Below are positions 46,995 to 58,404 of a stretch of DNA of 64,000 bases, one piece after another (the first letter of the stretch is position 1; every line of letters begins with the position of its first letter). This DNA comes from Schistocerca nitens (lineage: Eukaryota; Arthropoda; Insecta; Orthoptera; Acrididae). The translations under genes were made by a program, and so were the position numbers. Below the pieces are notes generated by a model, which was not told the DNA's origin, did not search any database, and was given only the letters and a program-made list of their open reading frames with translations. The stretch spans positions 15,947,140 through 16,011,139 of the forward strand of contig NC_064623.1 in assembly GCF_023898315.1 (NCBI RefSeq). Reading direction: 5' to 3'.

Positions 46995-48589
46995 CAATGA
47001 GTACACATATTGCGGGCCACTGGGCAGCACTTACATCGCTGTCGCGAGGGACGTAACTTCTTTGGGCAGCGATAACATCTCTGTGTGTCGTCTGGCTGGT
47101 GTGTCGACAGTCGCGGTGAGTCAGCGAGTGGGAACGGCGCCCTTGGCTGTGTGTAGTTTTCACAAGACGGTCTCCATTGTGTACAGAGAGAGCGCCAGCC
47201 ATGGAGTACGCGCCTAGACCAGCCAGCAGTGGGACCTGTTGCTGGCTGCGATCGAGGGAGGTGGATGTGCGCTCGAGTGCAAAGTACGTCGCGCACGTCA
47301 CAAGGCAGTGTTGTTAACGGAGGTTATTAGCTGTGCGCTGAGGACAACGTTACATCGAGACGCTGTTGAAAACATCACCTGTGTTTGTTCGACACTCTGA
47401 ATCCTTTGGTCTTTTTCTTTTTAACTGCGTTGTAAGCTATGCTCTAAGGCATATGCCTAACTTCGGCCTCATAAATCGTGCCAGATTCGGAAGAAAACAG
47501 CCAAATTTTTGTGAGAACCTAAATTTATACCAAGGTATGTAAAAAATTATCCGTTGGCTATACCTTTAATTTGGATGCGAACAGGTCACCTATGTTAACA
47601 TTTTTCAAGATAGTACCAGTGGTACAGCAATATTCTTCGCGCGCCTTTCTCTGCTGGTAGAGTAAGAGTTGGAGCCTAGCCATGAAACAGTTCGGACCTG
47701 TGTAGTAGTAGTTCCGATGGAATCGATAAGTTGCCGGATCTAGCAATGTTTCATACATCAAAAGTGTGGTAAAGTGACGGCGTAATTATTCCGATGGGCG
47801 TGTAGAAATTTCGGAATTCTTAAGTGAATTTTGTGACGAGAAAAGACATAAATTCCGTGTGGCGTATTGAGCAGGTCGGTGGCTAAAAACTGTGACTGCA
47901 TTTGGTACCGACAGACTTAATATTTGGCGAGCGTTATCAGTATTTTTGTAGCTATTACGTTTTCGGGAAATGCAACACTTGCTAACGTGGGTGAAAGGGA
48001 TTATGAGTGACTGTGTTAAGACTAGCACGGGCTTGGCAGTGATATTTGTTCTCCTAAGTTTCAGAATACATTAATTGAGGACAAAATTTCCAACCTTTCA
48101 TTTCGTGTGAAAACTTTCTCCCGAAACGTAGATTAGTGACTTAAATTGCAGCCTGGTTCACGTCGAAGTACAGTAGGTTTCACTCGGCTTTCCTACTGAT
48201 GATCTGCTGAGACAATGTTCACATATGGTGCAGGTCCGTCGTAAAGGGACGGAAAGAACCGCGCCGCCGCAATCGGTCGTGCGAAACCGAACTCACTTTT
48301 TTCTCGCACAAGATTCTGAAAGCCACTGGTCAAGACGATCAAGTGGATGCAGCATTTATTGACATTCAAAAAGCATGCCCCCAGAGACGTGTGTTGCGAC
48401 TCTTGCTTTCCCTTGGCACATTAGCGACGCGACAGACAGTGTTACTATTAGCTTGGTGCAGAAGTTCGTAGCGTTTTCGTTTTGCACTTTGGTCTTGCGG
48501 TTGCTAGTGGTTTTTTATCAATTGTCATTTACCTGTAGTTCAGTGTTGCTATTTGAGTTTACATGTTGTCATTTTGTCATTCGGAGACA
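46995..48589. other. Unrecognised; GC-rich first 350 bp
   Basis: Bases 46995-47330 are GC-rich and open in several frames on both strands without a known domain. It could be an LTR, a LINE 5' region or a promoter. Around 48320-48380 a short phrase (DDQVDAAFIDIQKA) resembles LINE RT motif A. Confidence 0.3.
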
Positions 48590-50640
48590 GTGAATAGAGC
48601 TGTGGACGCTAGGAAATGGAATGCCAAATGGAGAGATCGGAACATCACCGGCATAGTCTCGTGTTTGGGTTCAATAGAGGATGACAGCAGCGGAGGTGCA
48701 TGAGGATAATGCCACTGAACAGAGCACGGCAAGAAAAAGGTTTTCCCTTTTTAAGGAAGATCATTTTGACATTAGCGACCCTCCATGTTCAGGAAGACCT
48801 TCTGGGTTTGATGTATATCGTTTTAAACGCATTAATCCAAAATGAACCACACCAGTGTACTCGAAAACTGGATAATGTGATGAACGGTGATCATTCCACC
48901 ATCGTGCGACATTTGCAGGCTGCGGGGTAGGTTCAAAAATCGGGTGTATGGGTAGCACATGCTTTGAGCCAAAATTACAAAGATCAGTGGGTAGTCATGT
49001 GGGCGTCTCTGGTTGGTCCTCATTAATTGGCTCGTCAAGAACTCCTACCATTCCTGTCCTGTTCCCTCACTGTGGACGAGAAATGATGTGTTTAGGCTGT
49101 TGTTGTTGTTGTTGTGGTCTTCAGTCCTGAGACTGGTTTGATGCAGCTCTCCATGCTACTCTATCCTGTGCAAGCTTCTTCATCTCCCAGTACCTACTGC
49201 AACCTACATCCTTCTGAATCTACTTAGTGTATTCATCTCTTGGTCTCCCCCTACGATTTTTACCCTCCAAGCTGCCCTCCAATACTAAATTGGTGATCCC
49301 TTGATGCCTCAGAACATGTCCTACCAACCGGTCCCTTCTTCTGGTCAAGTTGCGCCACAAAATTCTCTTCTCCCCAATCCTATTCAATACTTCCTCATTA
49401 GTTATGTGATCTACCCACCTTATCTTCAGCATTCTTCTGTAGCACCACATTTCAAAAGCTTCTGTTCTCTTCTTGTCCAAACTGGTTATCGTCCATGTTT
49501 CACTTCCATACATGGCTACACTCCATACAAATACTTTCAGAAACGACTTCCTGACATTTAAATCAGTACTCGATGTTAACAAATTTCTCTTCTTCAGAAA
49601 CGATTTCCTTGCCAATGCCAGTCTACATTTTATATCCTCTCTACTTCGACCATCATCAGTTATTTTACTCCCTAAATAGCAAAACTCCTTTACTACTTTA
49701 AGTGTCTCATTTCCTAATCTAATCCCCTCAGCATCACCCGATTTAATTCGACTACATTCCATTATCCTCGTTTTGCTTTTGTTGATGTTCATCTTATATC
49801 CTCCTTTCAAGACACTGTCCATTCCGTTCAACTGCTCTTCCAAGTCCTTTGCTGTCTCTGACAGAATTACAATGTCATCGGCGAACCTCAAAGTTTTTAC
49901 TTCTTCTCCATGAATTTTAATACCTACTCCGAATTTTTCTTTTGTTTCCTTTACTGCTTGCTCAATATACATATTGAATAACATCGGGGAGAGGCTACAA
50001 CCCTGTCTTACTCCCTTCCCAACCGCTGCTTCCCTTTCATGTCCCTCGACTCTTATAACTGCCATCTGGTTTCTGTACAAATTGTAAATAGCCTTTCGCT
50101 CCCTGTATTTTACCCCTGCCACCTTTAGAATTTGAAAGAGAGTATTCCAGTTAACGTTGTCAAAAGCTTTCTCTAAGTCTACAAATGCTAGAAACGTAGG
50201 TTTGCCTTTTCTTAATCTTTCTTCTAAGATAAGTCGTAAGGTTAGTATTGCCTCACGTGTTTAGGCTAACGTAAGGAAAAGAAAGGTATGTTTGAGCCCA
50301 AACAAAGCAGCAACCCCACGTACAAAGACCTGCGCGCATCCACAAGAGATAATGTTATGCATCTGGTGGAACAGTGGTGGTGTGGTGTACTACGAACTGT
50401 TCCCCCAAGATGTAATCGCCACTGCTGACATTTATTGTCAGCAACTGAGGCGTGTTGTAAACGCAATCCAAGAACAACGACCAGGAAGACTGCGTGAAGT
50501 GTTGCTACGCCACGGCAACGCCCGCTCCGCTAGACTGACAAAAAGTACTATCCTGGATTTGGGTTGGGTAGTCATTCCGCACCCACCTTATTCACGTGAC
50601 CTTTCGCCCTCAGATTTTCACCTTTGACGCACTCTATCGA
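48590..50640 (+). pseudogene. Dead mariner element split by an RTE LINE
   Basis: Mariner transposase pieces: ENATEQSTARKRFSLFKEDH region near 48700-48770 (SDPPCSGRPSGFD), then GCMGSTCFEP and TVDEK just before 49088. After the LINE the frame resumes at about 50270 with LSPNKAATPRTKTCAHPQEI, MLCIWWNSGGVVYYELFPQD, HGNARSARLTKS (second catalytic Asp replaced by Gly in a motif normally HDNARPH) and HPPYSRDLSPSDFHL. The codon after DEK, normally Trp, is a stop. Inverted repeats were not identified. Looks like the SETMAR/mariner group by sequence. Confidence 0.8.
49099..50256 (-). mobile_element. Young 5'-truncated RTE-like LINE
   Basis: A perfect 11-bp duplication GTGTTTAGGCT at 49088-49098 and 50257-50267 bounds a 1158-bp insert. 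The minus strand is open from about 50250 to 49220 and encodes RT motifs FLAFVDLEKAFDNVNW (A), GVRQGCSLSPMLFNMYIEQ (B) and LRFADDIVILSE (C), then FCYLGSKITDDGRSREDI and an RTE/BovB-like C-terminus (TEAFEMWCYRRMLKIRWVDH, EGSLEGKNRRGRPRDEY). The 3' end is a short AAC repeat (GTTGTTGTT on the plus strand, 49099-49115). The endonuclease is missing. No internal stops, so it is recent but cannot move alone. Confidence 0.92.
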
Positions 50641-50859
50641 CCAGCCTTGAAGGAACTTCCTTTACATATGAAAATATGCTCCGAGCGTGACTCGCGAAGT
50701 TATTCGCCTCGAAACCACGTGATTTCTACACTCGCTGTATCGAGAAGCTAGTCCAGTGTTGACAGATTGTTGTAAGTAGTTCAGGAAAATAATGTATTTG
50801 AGTCTCTGTTATGTGTATCTGTGGTCTTAATTTAACCTGTCGAAAAATACTACGATCTT

Positions 50860-51516
50860 ATGCACCAGCCCAATAGTAAGTTCAGACTTTTCGTAGATGA
50901 AGCACCAATCTATAGTGAAGTATTATCGGAGAAAAAAAACTGCACAAATATATAGTCAGATCTCGATAAAGGGTCAAAGCGGTGCAAAGTTTCGCAACGT
51001 GTTTTAAATGTTAAGAAACGTAAAATTCTGCACTTCACAAAAGAGCAAAAAACTTAATGTTTTAAGACAAAAATACCAAAGAGTCACAGTTCGAATCAGT
51101 CACCTCCTGCAAATATATAGATGTAATAGTTTGTAGCGATACAAAACGCAACGGCTACATAGACTCAGTCCTAGCTAAACCGGTCGTCAGACTTGAGTAG
51201 GACACTGGAAAAATGGGGCGAGTCCACAACGGAGGTTGCTTAAAAAACACTCGTGCGACAGACCCTAAAATGTTTAAGTGTGTGCGACCATACGCCCCGA
51301 ATTAACAAGCGACATGAAGGGAGCCACAAAGGGCTACACGTTTGTTTTAACCGCGCTAGAGAAACACTGAGATACTAAAAAAAGAACTGAACTGGCAGGC
51401 GCTTGAAAATAGATGCAAACTATCCCATGAAAACTGATTACAAAGTTTCAGAAACCACTGAGGACTCGGTGAATATGCTACAACCCCCTACCTATCGCCC
51501 CGGAGTGAGCGCGAAG
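50860..51516 (+). mobile_element. Decayed LINE 3' fragment (plus strand)
   Basis: Broken RT translation: LFVDEAPIYSEVLSEKKN (catalytic block with VDE in place of ADD), SDLDKGSKRCKVSQRVLNVK, later ELNWQALENRCKLSH and YRPGVSARIYNYVITLL. Several stops. It meets a minus-strand LINE end near 51516. Confidence 0.55.
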
Positions 51517-51955
51517 ATCTACAACTACGTGATTACTCTGCTATTCACAATAAAGTGACTGTCAGAGGGTTCAATGAACCACCTTCATACCGTCTCTCTA
51601 CCGTTCCACTCTCGAACGGCACGCGGCAAAAACGAGCACTTAAATTTTTCCGTGCGAGCCCTGATTTCTCTTATTTTATTGTGATGATCATTTCTCCCTA
51701 TGTAGGTGGGTGCCATGTTATCGCAATCGGAGGAGAAAACTGGTGATCGAAATTTCATGAGAAGATCACGTCGCAACGGAAAACGCCTTTGTTTCAGTGA
51801 TTGCCACTCCACGTATCATGTCTGTGACATTATCTCTCCTATTTCACGATAATACAAAACGAGCTGCCCTTCTTTGTACTTTTTCGATGTCATCCGTCAG
51901 TCCCCACCTGATGCGGATCCCACACCGCACACCAGTACTCCAGAATAGGGCGGAC
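51517..51955 (-). mobile_element. LINE 3' end (minus strand), CR1/Jockey-like
   Basis: The minus-strand frame at 51585-51812 reads MEWQSLKQRRFPLRRDLLMKF, PTYIGRNDHHNKIREIRART and FLPRAVREWNGRETV, matching the C-terminus of the LINE at 58405. DNA at 51830-51950 continues upstream into the region coding RPILEYW..VWDP. The 3' tail near 51517-51540 ends in a GTAGTTGTAGATC-like repeat. Confidence 0.75.
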
Positions 51956-52025
51956 AAGATAAGATTAATTACGGTACGCACAGAGGAATATAAGGAATCA
52001 TTCTTCCCCCCTACACACGGAAATG
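51956..52025 (+). mobile_element. Short LINE 3' scrap (plus strand)
   Basis: Translation DKIRLITVRTEEYKESFFP is the extreme C-terminal block of the CR1/Jockey-like LINE family. It abuts the 5' side of the minus-strand fragment. Confidence 0.6.
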
Positions 52026-52029
52026 AAAC

Positions 52030-53228
52030 AATTAAAAGCTATAATAACCAGTGCAATGCTAAATATCCTCTGCAGTGCACTTCACACCGGATTACATGGT
52101 GTAGTTGTAGCTATAGACAGCATTAAGCAGTTTAGTGATACTTTTGATTATCAGTGTAGTCTGCTCGGCTTTCAATAATCCATTCTTAGACCCCCTCCGA
52201 TCCCTGAGGGTTCTTTGTACGGAACTCGATGGATCCACGTGTTCGAGTGTTGTAAAATGGATGTTATGTGTGTCTGTGTGTTTCACATCTCCTCCGCAGC
52301 CTCTGAGCCGATTTCAACCAAGCTTGGTACACACATCCCTTACGGCCAGGCAACAATCGCTGTCTGGGTAAAAGCCATCTGCCTGTCATAAACAATGAGA
52401 TGCGTGTAAAGCTGCCGCATCATGCTTGCTGTTTAAGTTTATTACTTCTGTACTGCTAACTCCATTGGCAATAAATTTCGCAGACAATATCCACATTTGC
52501 CGCTAAATGAACCTACCAAAATAGATCATGGTGCCACACACAGTTCAGGAGATATAACGTGATAAACACCGAGATGCATGATCTTTAAATCTAGTACTTC
52601 TTTGTTGCTAACTCTGTTCATCGTAGGTCCTGGACATGTAACTATAAACATTGTTTGTAATCAAGTTCCGAGTTAAATAAACATGAGAGAGAATCTGTGT
52701 TTTGCGCACTGTCTTTAGTGCACTTATAGATATTTCCTTGTAGCGCTGTTTCATAAATTCAAAGGTGGTTTCATGAATAAATGGAATGAAATTTTTCTTG
52801 TATTACCCTACAAGCACAGTTCATCTTTCGTTTTCGTTTCTAATAGAAAATTTGCATAAGGAGTACCAGGGCAATGAGAAAATGACCGAATGAATTTTGT
52901 TCTTTCTAATTGACGGAGGAGACAGTATGTACTGATTAATATGTAATTAGTTGGCTAACCAAGGTTGTGGCCTTAATCTACATTCTCGTTTTACTCTAAG
53001 ATAAAAATTTGTGTGTTTCTACATCCATATCTTGCAAGCCTCTTTGTGATGTGTGCCAACGGGTGCTTCGAGCAAAACCGTCGCTTTCATATTTCCCCTT
53101 CCAGTCGCAAACGGTGTCCTCGTAACGATTACTGGTAATTCTCCGTGTACAATGAAATCTAATTTATCTTCCTGATCTTTTCGCGAGACATACGTAGAAG
53201 GAAGCTATACATTTACTGATACTTCTAG
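52030..53228. other. Unrecognised sequence
   Basis: A phrase CTCTGAGCCGATTTCAACCA at about 52300 looks like part of some interspersed repeat, but I could not place it. No gene. Confidence 0.3.
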
Positions 53229-53429
53229 GCTGGCCGGAGTGGCCAAGCGGTTCTAGGCGCTACAGTCTGGAACCGCGCGACCTCTTCGGTCGCAGGTTCG
53301 AATCCTGCCTCGGGCATGGATGTGTGTGATGTCCTTAGGTTAGTTACGTTTAAGTAGTTCTAAGTTCTAGGGGACTGATGACCTCAGCAGTTGAGTCCCA
53401 TAGTGGTCAGAGCCATTTGAACCATTTTT
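53229..53429 (+). mobile_element. SINE, family 1, well-preserved head
   Basis: The best class II tRNA-like head in the window: GGCCAAGCGGTTCTAGGCGC, a stem-loop CGCGACCTCTTCGGTCGC like a long variable arm, and B box GGTTCGAATCC. Imperfect 12-bp duplication TGATACTTCTAG / TGATGCTTATAG at 53217-53228 and 53430-53441. Confidence 0.9.
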
Positions 53430-53761
53430 TGATGCTTATAGGGTAGAGTGCTCACGGAATTTTATCGGAAAACCATACCGTGGTGCATGACTTATCTCGA
53501 GTAACTTTTGCCACCGGGTGAGTATGTGCGTCTCCATGACTCAAAATGAACCTGTGGTGAAAGGTGCTACCTTTCTTTGGGTTCAAGCGTCGAACGTCTA
53601 GAAGTTTTTTTGCATTTCGCTGTAGCTTTGTAGAGTTGCAACGTCACTGTACGCAATCGTACAATAAGCGAACAGACTCAAGGACCTTTTCACTTTATCC
53701 ATAGTCACTTACTTTCACTCTAAGACAACAAGGATGTAGAGCCAATTGTCCAACTGGCGCC

Positions 53762-54040
53762 TTAGATCGTCAAAATCTCGATATGGTTGGAGAGATCGGG
53801 CGACCTATCTGGCCAAGGTAAGGTTTGGCAACGAAGAAGACGAGCGGTGGAAACTGTCACCGCGTACGGGCGGGCGTTATTTTGCTGAAATATCAGCCCA
53901 GAATGGTTTGCCATGCAGGGCAACAGAACGGGGCGTAGAGTATCGTCGACGTTCTGCTGTATTTCAGGCGTATCACGGATGACAAGCAGAGGTGGTCTTA
54001 CCGTGAAAAGAAATGGCACTTCACACCGCATTCCTGCGAG
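53762..54040 (-). pseudogene. Tc1-like transposase fragment
   Basis: Minus-strand frame with DTPEIQQNVDDTLRPVLLPC, then LIFQQNNARPYAVTVSTARL and TLPWPDRSPDLSNHIEIL. The second catalytic Asp of the QQDNARPH motif is Asn here, and the third region is altered. Only the catalytic core is left, with no inverted repeats. Different from the copies at 155 and 55591. Confidence 0.75.
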
Positions 54041-55590
54041 CCGCCTGTTAATCGTGCTTGTGGTCGTGGAAGTAGTGGTTGAGCGACGGATCGATGATGA
54101 CGATAAATCCAAGGCTCTGAGTAAATCTCTGACGATTACGATATTGCAAGACCTGTGTTGCAGGCTGCAGAGTTCCTTCGGATACCATTGCATCGCACTT
54201 CTGAACGACACAGGCATTTTAGTATCGTATATATCCGCCGACGCAGGACAAGCGACCTCCGATTAATATCTCTCCTGTACGGGAATGTACACTGAAGAGC
54301 CAAAGAAACTGGTACACCTGCGTAAAATTGTGTAGGACCCCCGCAAGTACGCGGAAGTACCGCAACACGACGTGGCATGGACATGGCTAATGTCTGAAGT
54401 AGTGCTGGAGGGAACTGACACCATGAATCCTGCAGGGCTGTCCTCCATAAGTGTATGAAGGGGTGGAGATCTCTTCTGAACAGCACGTTGCAAGGTATCC
54501 CAGATACGCTCAATAATGTTCATGTCTCGGGACTTTGGTGGCCAGAGGGAGTGTTTAAATTCAGAAGAGTGCTCCTGGAGCCACTCCGTAGCAATTCTGG
54601 ACGTGTGGGGCGTCGCATTGTCGTGCTAGAATTTGGCAAGTCCGTCGGAAAGCACAATGGATATGAATTGATGCAGGTGATCAGACAGGATGCTTACGTA
54701 CGTGTCACCCGTCAGAGTCGTATCTAGACGTATCAGGGTTCCCACATCACTCCAACTGCACACGCCCCACACCATTACAGAACCTCCTCCAGCTTGAAGG
54801 ATCCCCTACTGACATGCAGGGTCCATGGATTCATGAGGTTCTCTCAGTTCCCGTACACATCCAATTGAAACGAGAGTTGTCCGACGAGTCAACATCTTTC
54901 CAGTCATCAACAGTCCAATTTCGGTGTTGACGGGCCCAGTCAAGGCTTAAAGCTTTGTGTCGTGCAGTAATCAAGGGTACACGAGTGGGCCTTCGGTTCC
55001 TAAAGCCCATATCGATGATGTTTCGTTGAATGGTTCGCACGCTGACACTTGTTGATGGCCCAGCACTGAAATCTGCAGCAGTTTTCGGAAGGGTTGCTCT
55101 TCTGTCACGGTGAACCATTCTCTTCAGTCGTCGTTGGTCCCGTTGAAAGTCGCGAGCTCTATCTTCTTATCTCGTGTTTTCTACTGAAAATCTCGTGCTT
55201 ATACTCTTGTTAACTTTACTATTACAGAGATCGCCTAAACTCTATTTTATGTTATTGGTCCTGTGCACAACAAATAATTTACTTGCTCTTTCTGCTGCCA
55301 CTGCTTGATCTGCTGCATTCCATTATTTAACAAAAACATATAAAAACCTATTATTCGTGCTGAGTGCAATGCATGTTCTGTATGGCGGCTCCTGCTGTTG
55401 CTGCGGCTGCTGCTGCTTACTACAACTGCATATAATTCGAGAGAAAGGGTTTGGTCACATTTAAACTCAATAAATGATAACCCAAACACATAATTCTTTT
55501 TTTTTTTTTTTCAAAACTATATTCTGAAAGCGATTCTTTCTCATTCAATTCAAAACGCTAGAAGCTCCTTGAACAATCGCTTCGTATATA

Positions 55591-57012
55591 CACTCCTGGA
55601 AATGGAAAAAAGAACATATTGACACCGGTGTGTCAGACCCACCATACTTGCTCCGGACACTGCGAGAGGGCTGTACAAGCAATGATCACACGCACGGCAC
55701 AGCGGACACACCAGGACCCGCGGTGTTGGCCGTCGAATGGCGCTAGCTGCGCAGCATTTGTGCACCGCCGCCGTCAGTGTCGGCCAGTTTGCCGTGGCAT
55801 ACGGAGCTCCATCGCAGTCTTTAACACTGGTAGCATGCCGCGACAGCGTGGACGTGAACCGTATGTGCAGTTGACGGACTTTGAGCGAGGGCGTATAGTG
55901 GGCATGCGGGAGGCCGGGTGGACGTACCGCCGAATTGCTCAACACGTGGGGCGTGAGGTCTCCACAGTACATCGATGTTGTCGCCAGTGGTCGGCGGAAG
56001 GTGCACGTGCCCGTCGACCTGGGACCGGACCGCAGCGACGCACGGATGCACGCCAAGACCGTAGGATCCTACGCAGTGCCGTAGGGGACCGCACCGCCAT
56101 TTCCCAGCAAATTAGGGACACTGTTGCTCCTGGGGTATCGGCGAGGACCATTCGCAACCGTCTCCATGAAGCTGGGATACGGTCCCGCACACCGTTAGGC
56201 CGTCTTCCGCTCACGCCCCAACATCGTGCAGCCCGCCTCCAGTGGTGTCGCGACAGGCGTGAATGGAGGGACGAATAGAGACGTGTCGTCTTCAGCGATG
56301 AGAGTCGCTTCTGCCTTGGTGCCAATGATGGTCGTCTGCGTGTTTGGCGCCGTGCAGGTGAGCGCCACAATCAGGACTGCATACGGCCGAGGCACACAGG
56401 GCCAACACCCGGCATCATGGTGTGGGGAGCGATCTCCTACACTGGCCGTACACCACTGGTGATCGTCGAGGGGACACTGAATAGTGCACGGTACATCCAA
56501 ACCGTCATCGAACCCATCGTTCTACCATTCCTAGACCGACAAGGGAACTTGCTGTTCCAACGGGACAATGCACGTCCGCATGTATCCCGTGCCACCCAAC
56601 GTGCTCTAGAAGGTGTAAGTCAACTACCCTGGCCAGCAAGATCTCCGGATCTGTCCCCCATTGAGCATGTTTGGGACTGGATGAAGCGTCGTCTCACGCG
56701 GTCTGCACGTCCAGCACGAACGCTGGTCCAACTGAGGCGCCAGGTGGAAATGGCATGGCAAGCCGTTCCACAGGACTACATCCAGCATCTCTACGATCGT
56801 CTCCATGGGAGAATAGCAGCCTGCATTGCTGCGAAAGGTGGATATACACTGTACTAGTGCCGACATTGTGCATGCTCTGTTGCCTGTGTCTATGTGCCTG
56901 TGGTTCTGTCAGTGTGATCATGTGATGTATCTGACCCCAGGAATGTGTCAATAAAGTTTCCCCTTCCTGGGACAATGAATTCACGGTGTTCTTATTTCAA
57001 TTTCCAGGAGTG
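55591..57012 (+). mobile_element. Full-length Tc1-like transposon, copy 2
   Basis: 1422 bp, the same length and ends as copy 1, with TA at 55589-55590 and 57013-57014. I count about 13 substitutions against copy 1 (roughly 99% identity) and no indels. It is the innermost layer of the nest. Confidence 0.95.
55835..56857 (+). pseudogene. Tc1-like transposase with one nonsense codon
   Basis: Same gene as at 399-1421, but Trp148 (TGG) is TAG at 56276-56278, seven codons before the first catalytic Asp. The predicted 147-residue product keeps the DNA-binding half only and could act as a competitor of the intact enzyme, which is speculation. Other changes include Gln243 to Arg beside the second catalytic Asp (QRDNARPH). 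Confidence 0.93.
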
Positions 57013-57925
57013 TAAATCTGCCTCCAGTGGCATTAAAGCAATATTGCAAATTAATCAAACTGTTGAGACAGACTGAAATACTTCTCAATTAAATACATAG
57101 TGAAACAATTCTCTGACAATTACAAAAGAAATCAATGACGAAAATCAATACTTAATCTATTCGCTTAACAATGGCTTCCCTTAAGAATTCAACTCCTATC
57201 AATGTCAAAATTACCGTCTGCTGCTACGCACATACACAAACCCTTTTTTTTTAAATTAATAAGCGCGCTGCAAATTATAAAAAATATCAACTCAGTACCA
57301 AATCCTGTGTCGCTGCTGGCGGACACGGCAGTACGGCAGCTCGGCAACTACCCCTCGGCCAACACACGTGCGCACCACAGCAGGCGGGCTCCTAGACTGG
57401 CTTCAAAACTGCCACTAGTTAATCCGTGCGCTGCGAAGCGCGACAACAATATCTTAGATTCCAGACCTTGTGTATGCGCGCTGTAGCCAACCTTTCAATC
57501 CTAAGAGAGTATTGCCAACTCTCACCGTTCTTGCACGATCTTTCTCCGGCCGCAGCCATAGCGGAGATTTGATGTTTTCCCGGATTCATGATATTCACGG
57601 TACACTCGTTAAAACGTCGTCACTACCTCGGAAATGCTGTGCCCCATGACTCGTGCGCCGACTATAACACCACGTTCAAAGTCAATTAAATCTTGATGAC
57701 CTGCCATTGTAGCGGCAGTAACCGATCTAACAACTGCGCCAGACACTTGTTGTCTTGTATAGGCGTTGCTGATCGTAATACCGTATTCTGCCTGTTTACT
57801 TTTATGTCTGTATTTGAGTACGCATGCCTACACGAATTTCTTTGGTGCTTCAGTGTCTCATGGATGCATGAGTACAGGTTGTAGACACATGGTTGAAGAC
57901 ATATGGAAGTTTGGCTCTGCCCATG

Positions 57926-58055
57926 AAGCGTGCCCGGATAGCCTAATTGTAAGGTGACCGCTCGCGATAAGCGGGAAATCCAATTCCGATTCCCGGTCAG
58001 GCACAAATTTTCATTGTCATTCCATTACACAGCTCATGGTTATCCATATTCTCAA
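57926..58055 (+). mobile_element. tRNA-like SINE fragment, family 5
   Basis: GTGCCCGGATAGCCTAATTG is an A-box-like head; GCTCGCGATAAGCGGGAAAT follows, then a degraded B box CCGATTCCCGG and AGGCACAAATTTTCATTGTC. A different head from the other families. The right border is unclear and there is no duplication. Confidence 0.6.
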
Positions 58056-58215
58056 TTGCGAATACATTTTATGTATCTCTGATGATTGCTCCGTCTTCTC
58101 GTTCTATGGTATCTCTGGGTCTACCGCTTCCTTCTTCAACTAGTCGTCGCTCACGGATCACGCAATCCCACCAACACCGTCTAACAGTCGCATCTCTCCT
58201 AATCAAATGCCGAGC
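58056..58215 (-). pseudogene. N-terminal Tc1-like transposase fragment
   Basis: Minus-strand translation RIARHLIRRDATVRRCWWDC then VEEGSGRPRDTIEREDGAII is the helix-turn-helix plus GRPR linker of a Tc1 transposase. A stop follows. No core domain nearby. Confidence 0.6.
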
Positions 58216-58404
58216 GATTCGCCGATTACTCTAAGCGGCTACTTTGAACCCAGCTACACGTATTCTCTCAAATTCTGAGATCTGCGTCTACTGTTCACAC
58301 GTCCATCTGCGAAGCACGTCTACTGTCCGACTGAGTACATGGAATGTAATACGGAAAGACTTGACACCCTGGTATCGACATGTTCCTTGTACACTATCCT
58401 TGCC

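Larger units (their letters stand above)
55144..57524. mobile_element. Probable solo LTR (about 957 bp) carrying a Tc1 copy
   Basis: It begins TGAAAGTC and ends ACTCTCA, giving TG...CA, with a 4-bp duplication CCGT at 55140-55143 and 57525-57528. Removing it restores the family A sequence found at 16854 (GGTCCC then TTCTTG). Without the nested Tc1 element and one TA it is about 957 bp. It has no coding frame and a T-rich run near 55495-55513, and its right part (57300-57520) is GC-rich. It is not similar to the LTRs at 19725 and 30083. Confidence 0.7.
54290..57855 (-). mobile_element. Tc1-like family A, copy 3, split by an LTR-like insert
   Basis: Left end CACTGAAGAGCCAAAGAAAC-like with TA at 54288-54289; right end TTGGTGCTTCAGTG at 57842-57855, where the flanking TA has mutated to TC. 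The minus strand has C-terminal (SQRPDMNIIERIWDTLQRAV near 54490-54530), core and HTH pieces, each broken. The element stops at 55143 and resumes at 57525, around the insert at 55144-57524. Confidence 0.88.

Noticed and set aside
53229-53310. SINE heads considered as tRNA genes
   Set aside because: Each continues into a shared SINE body with a target duplication around the whole unit; stems are imperfect.
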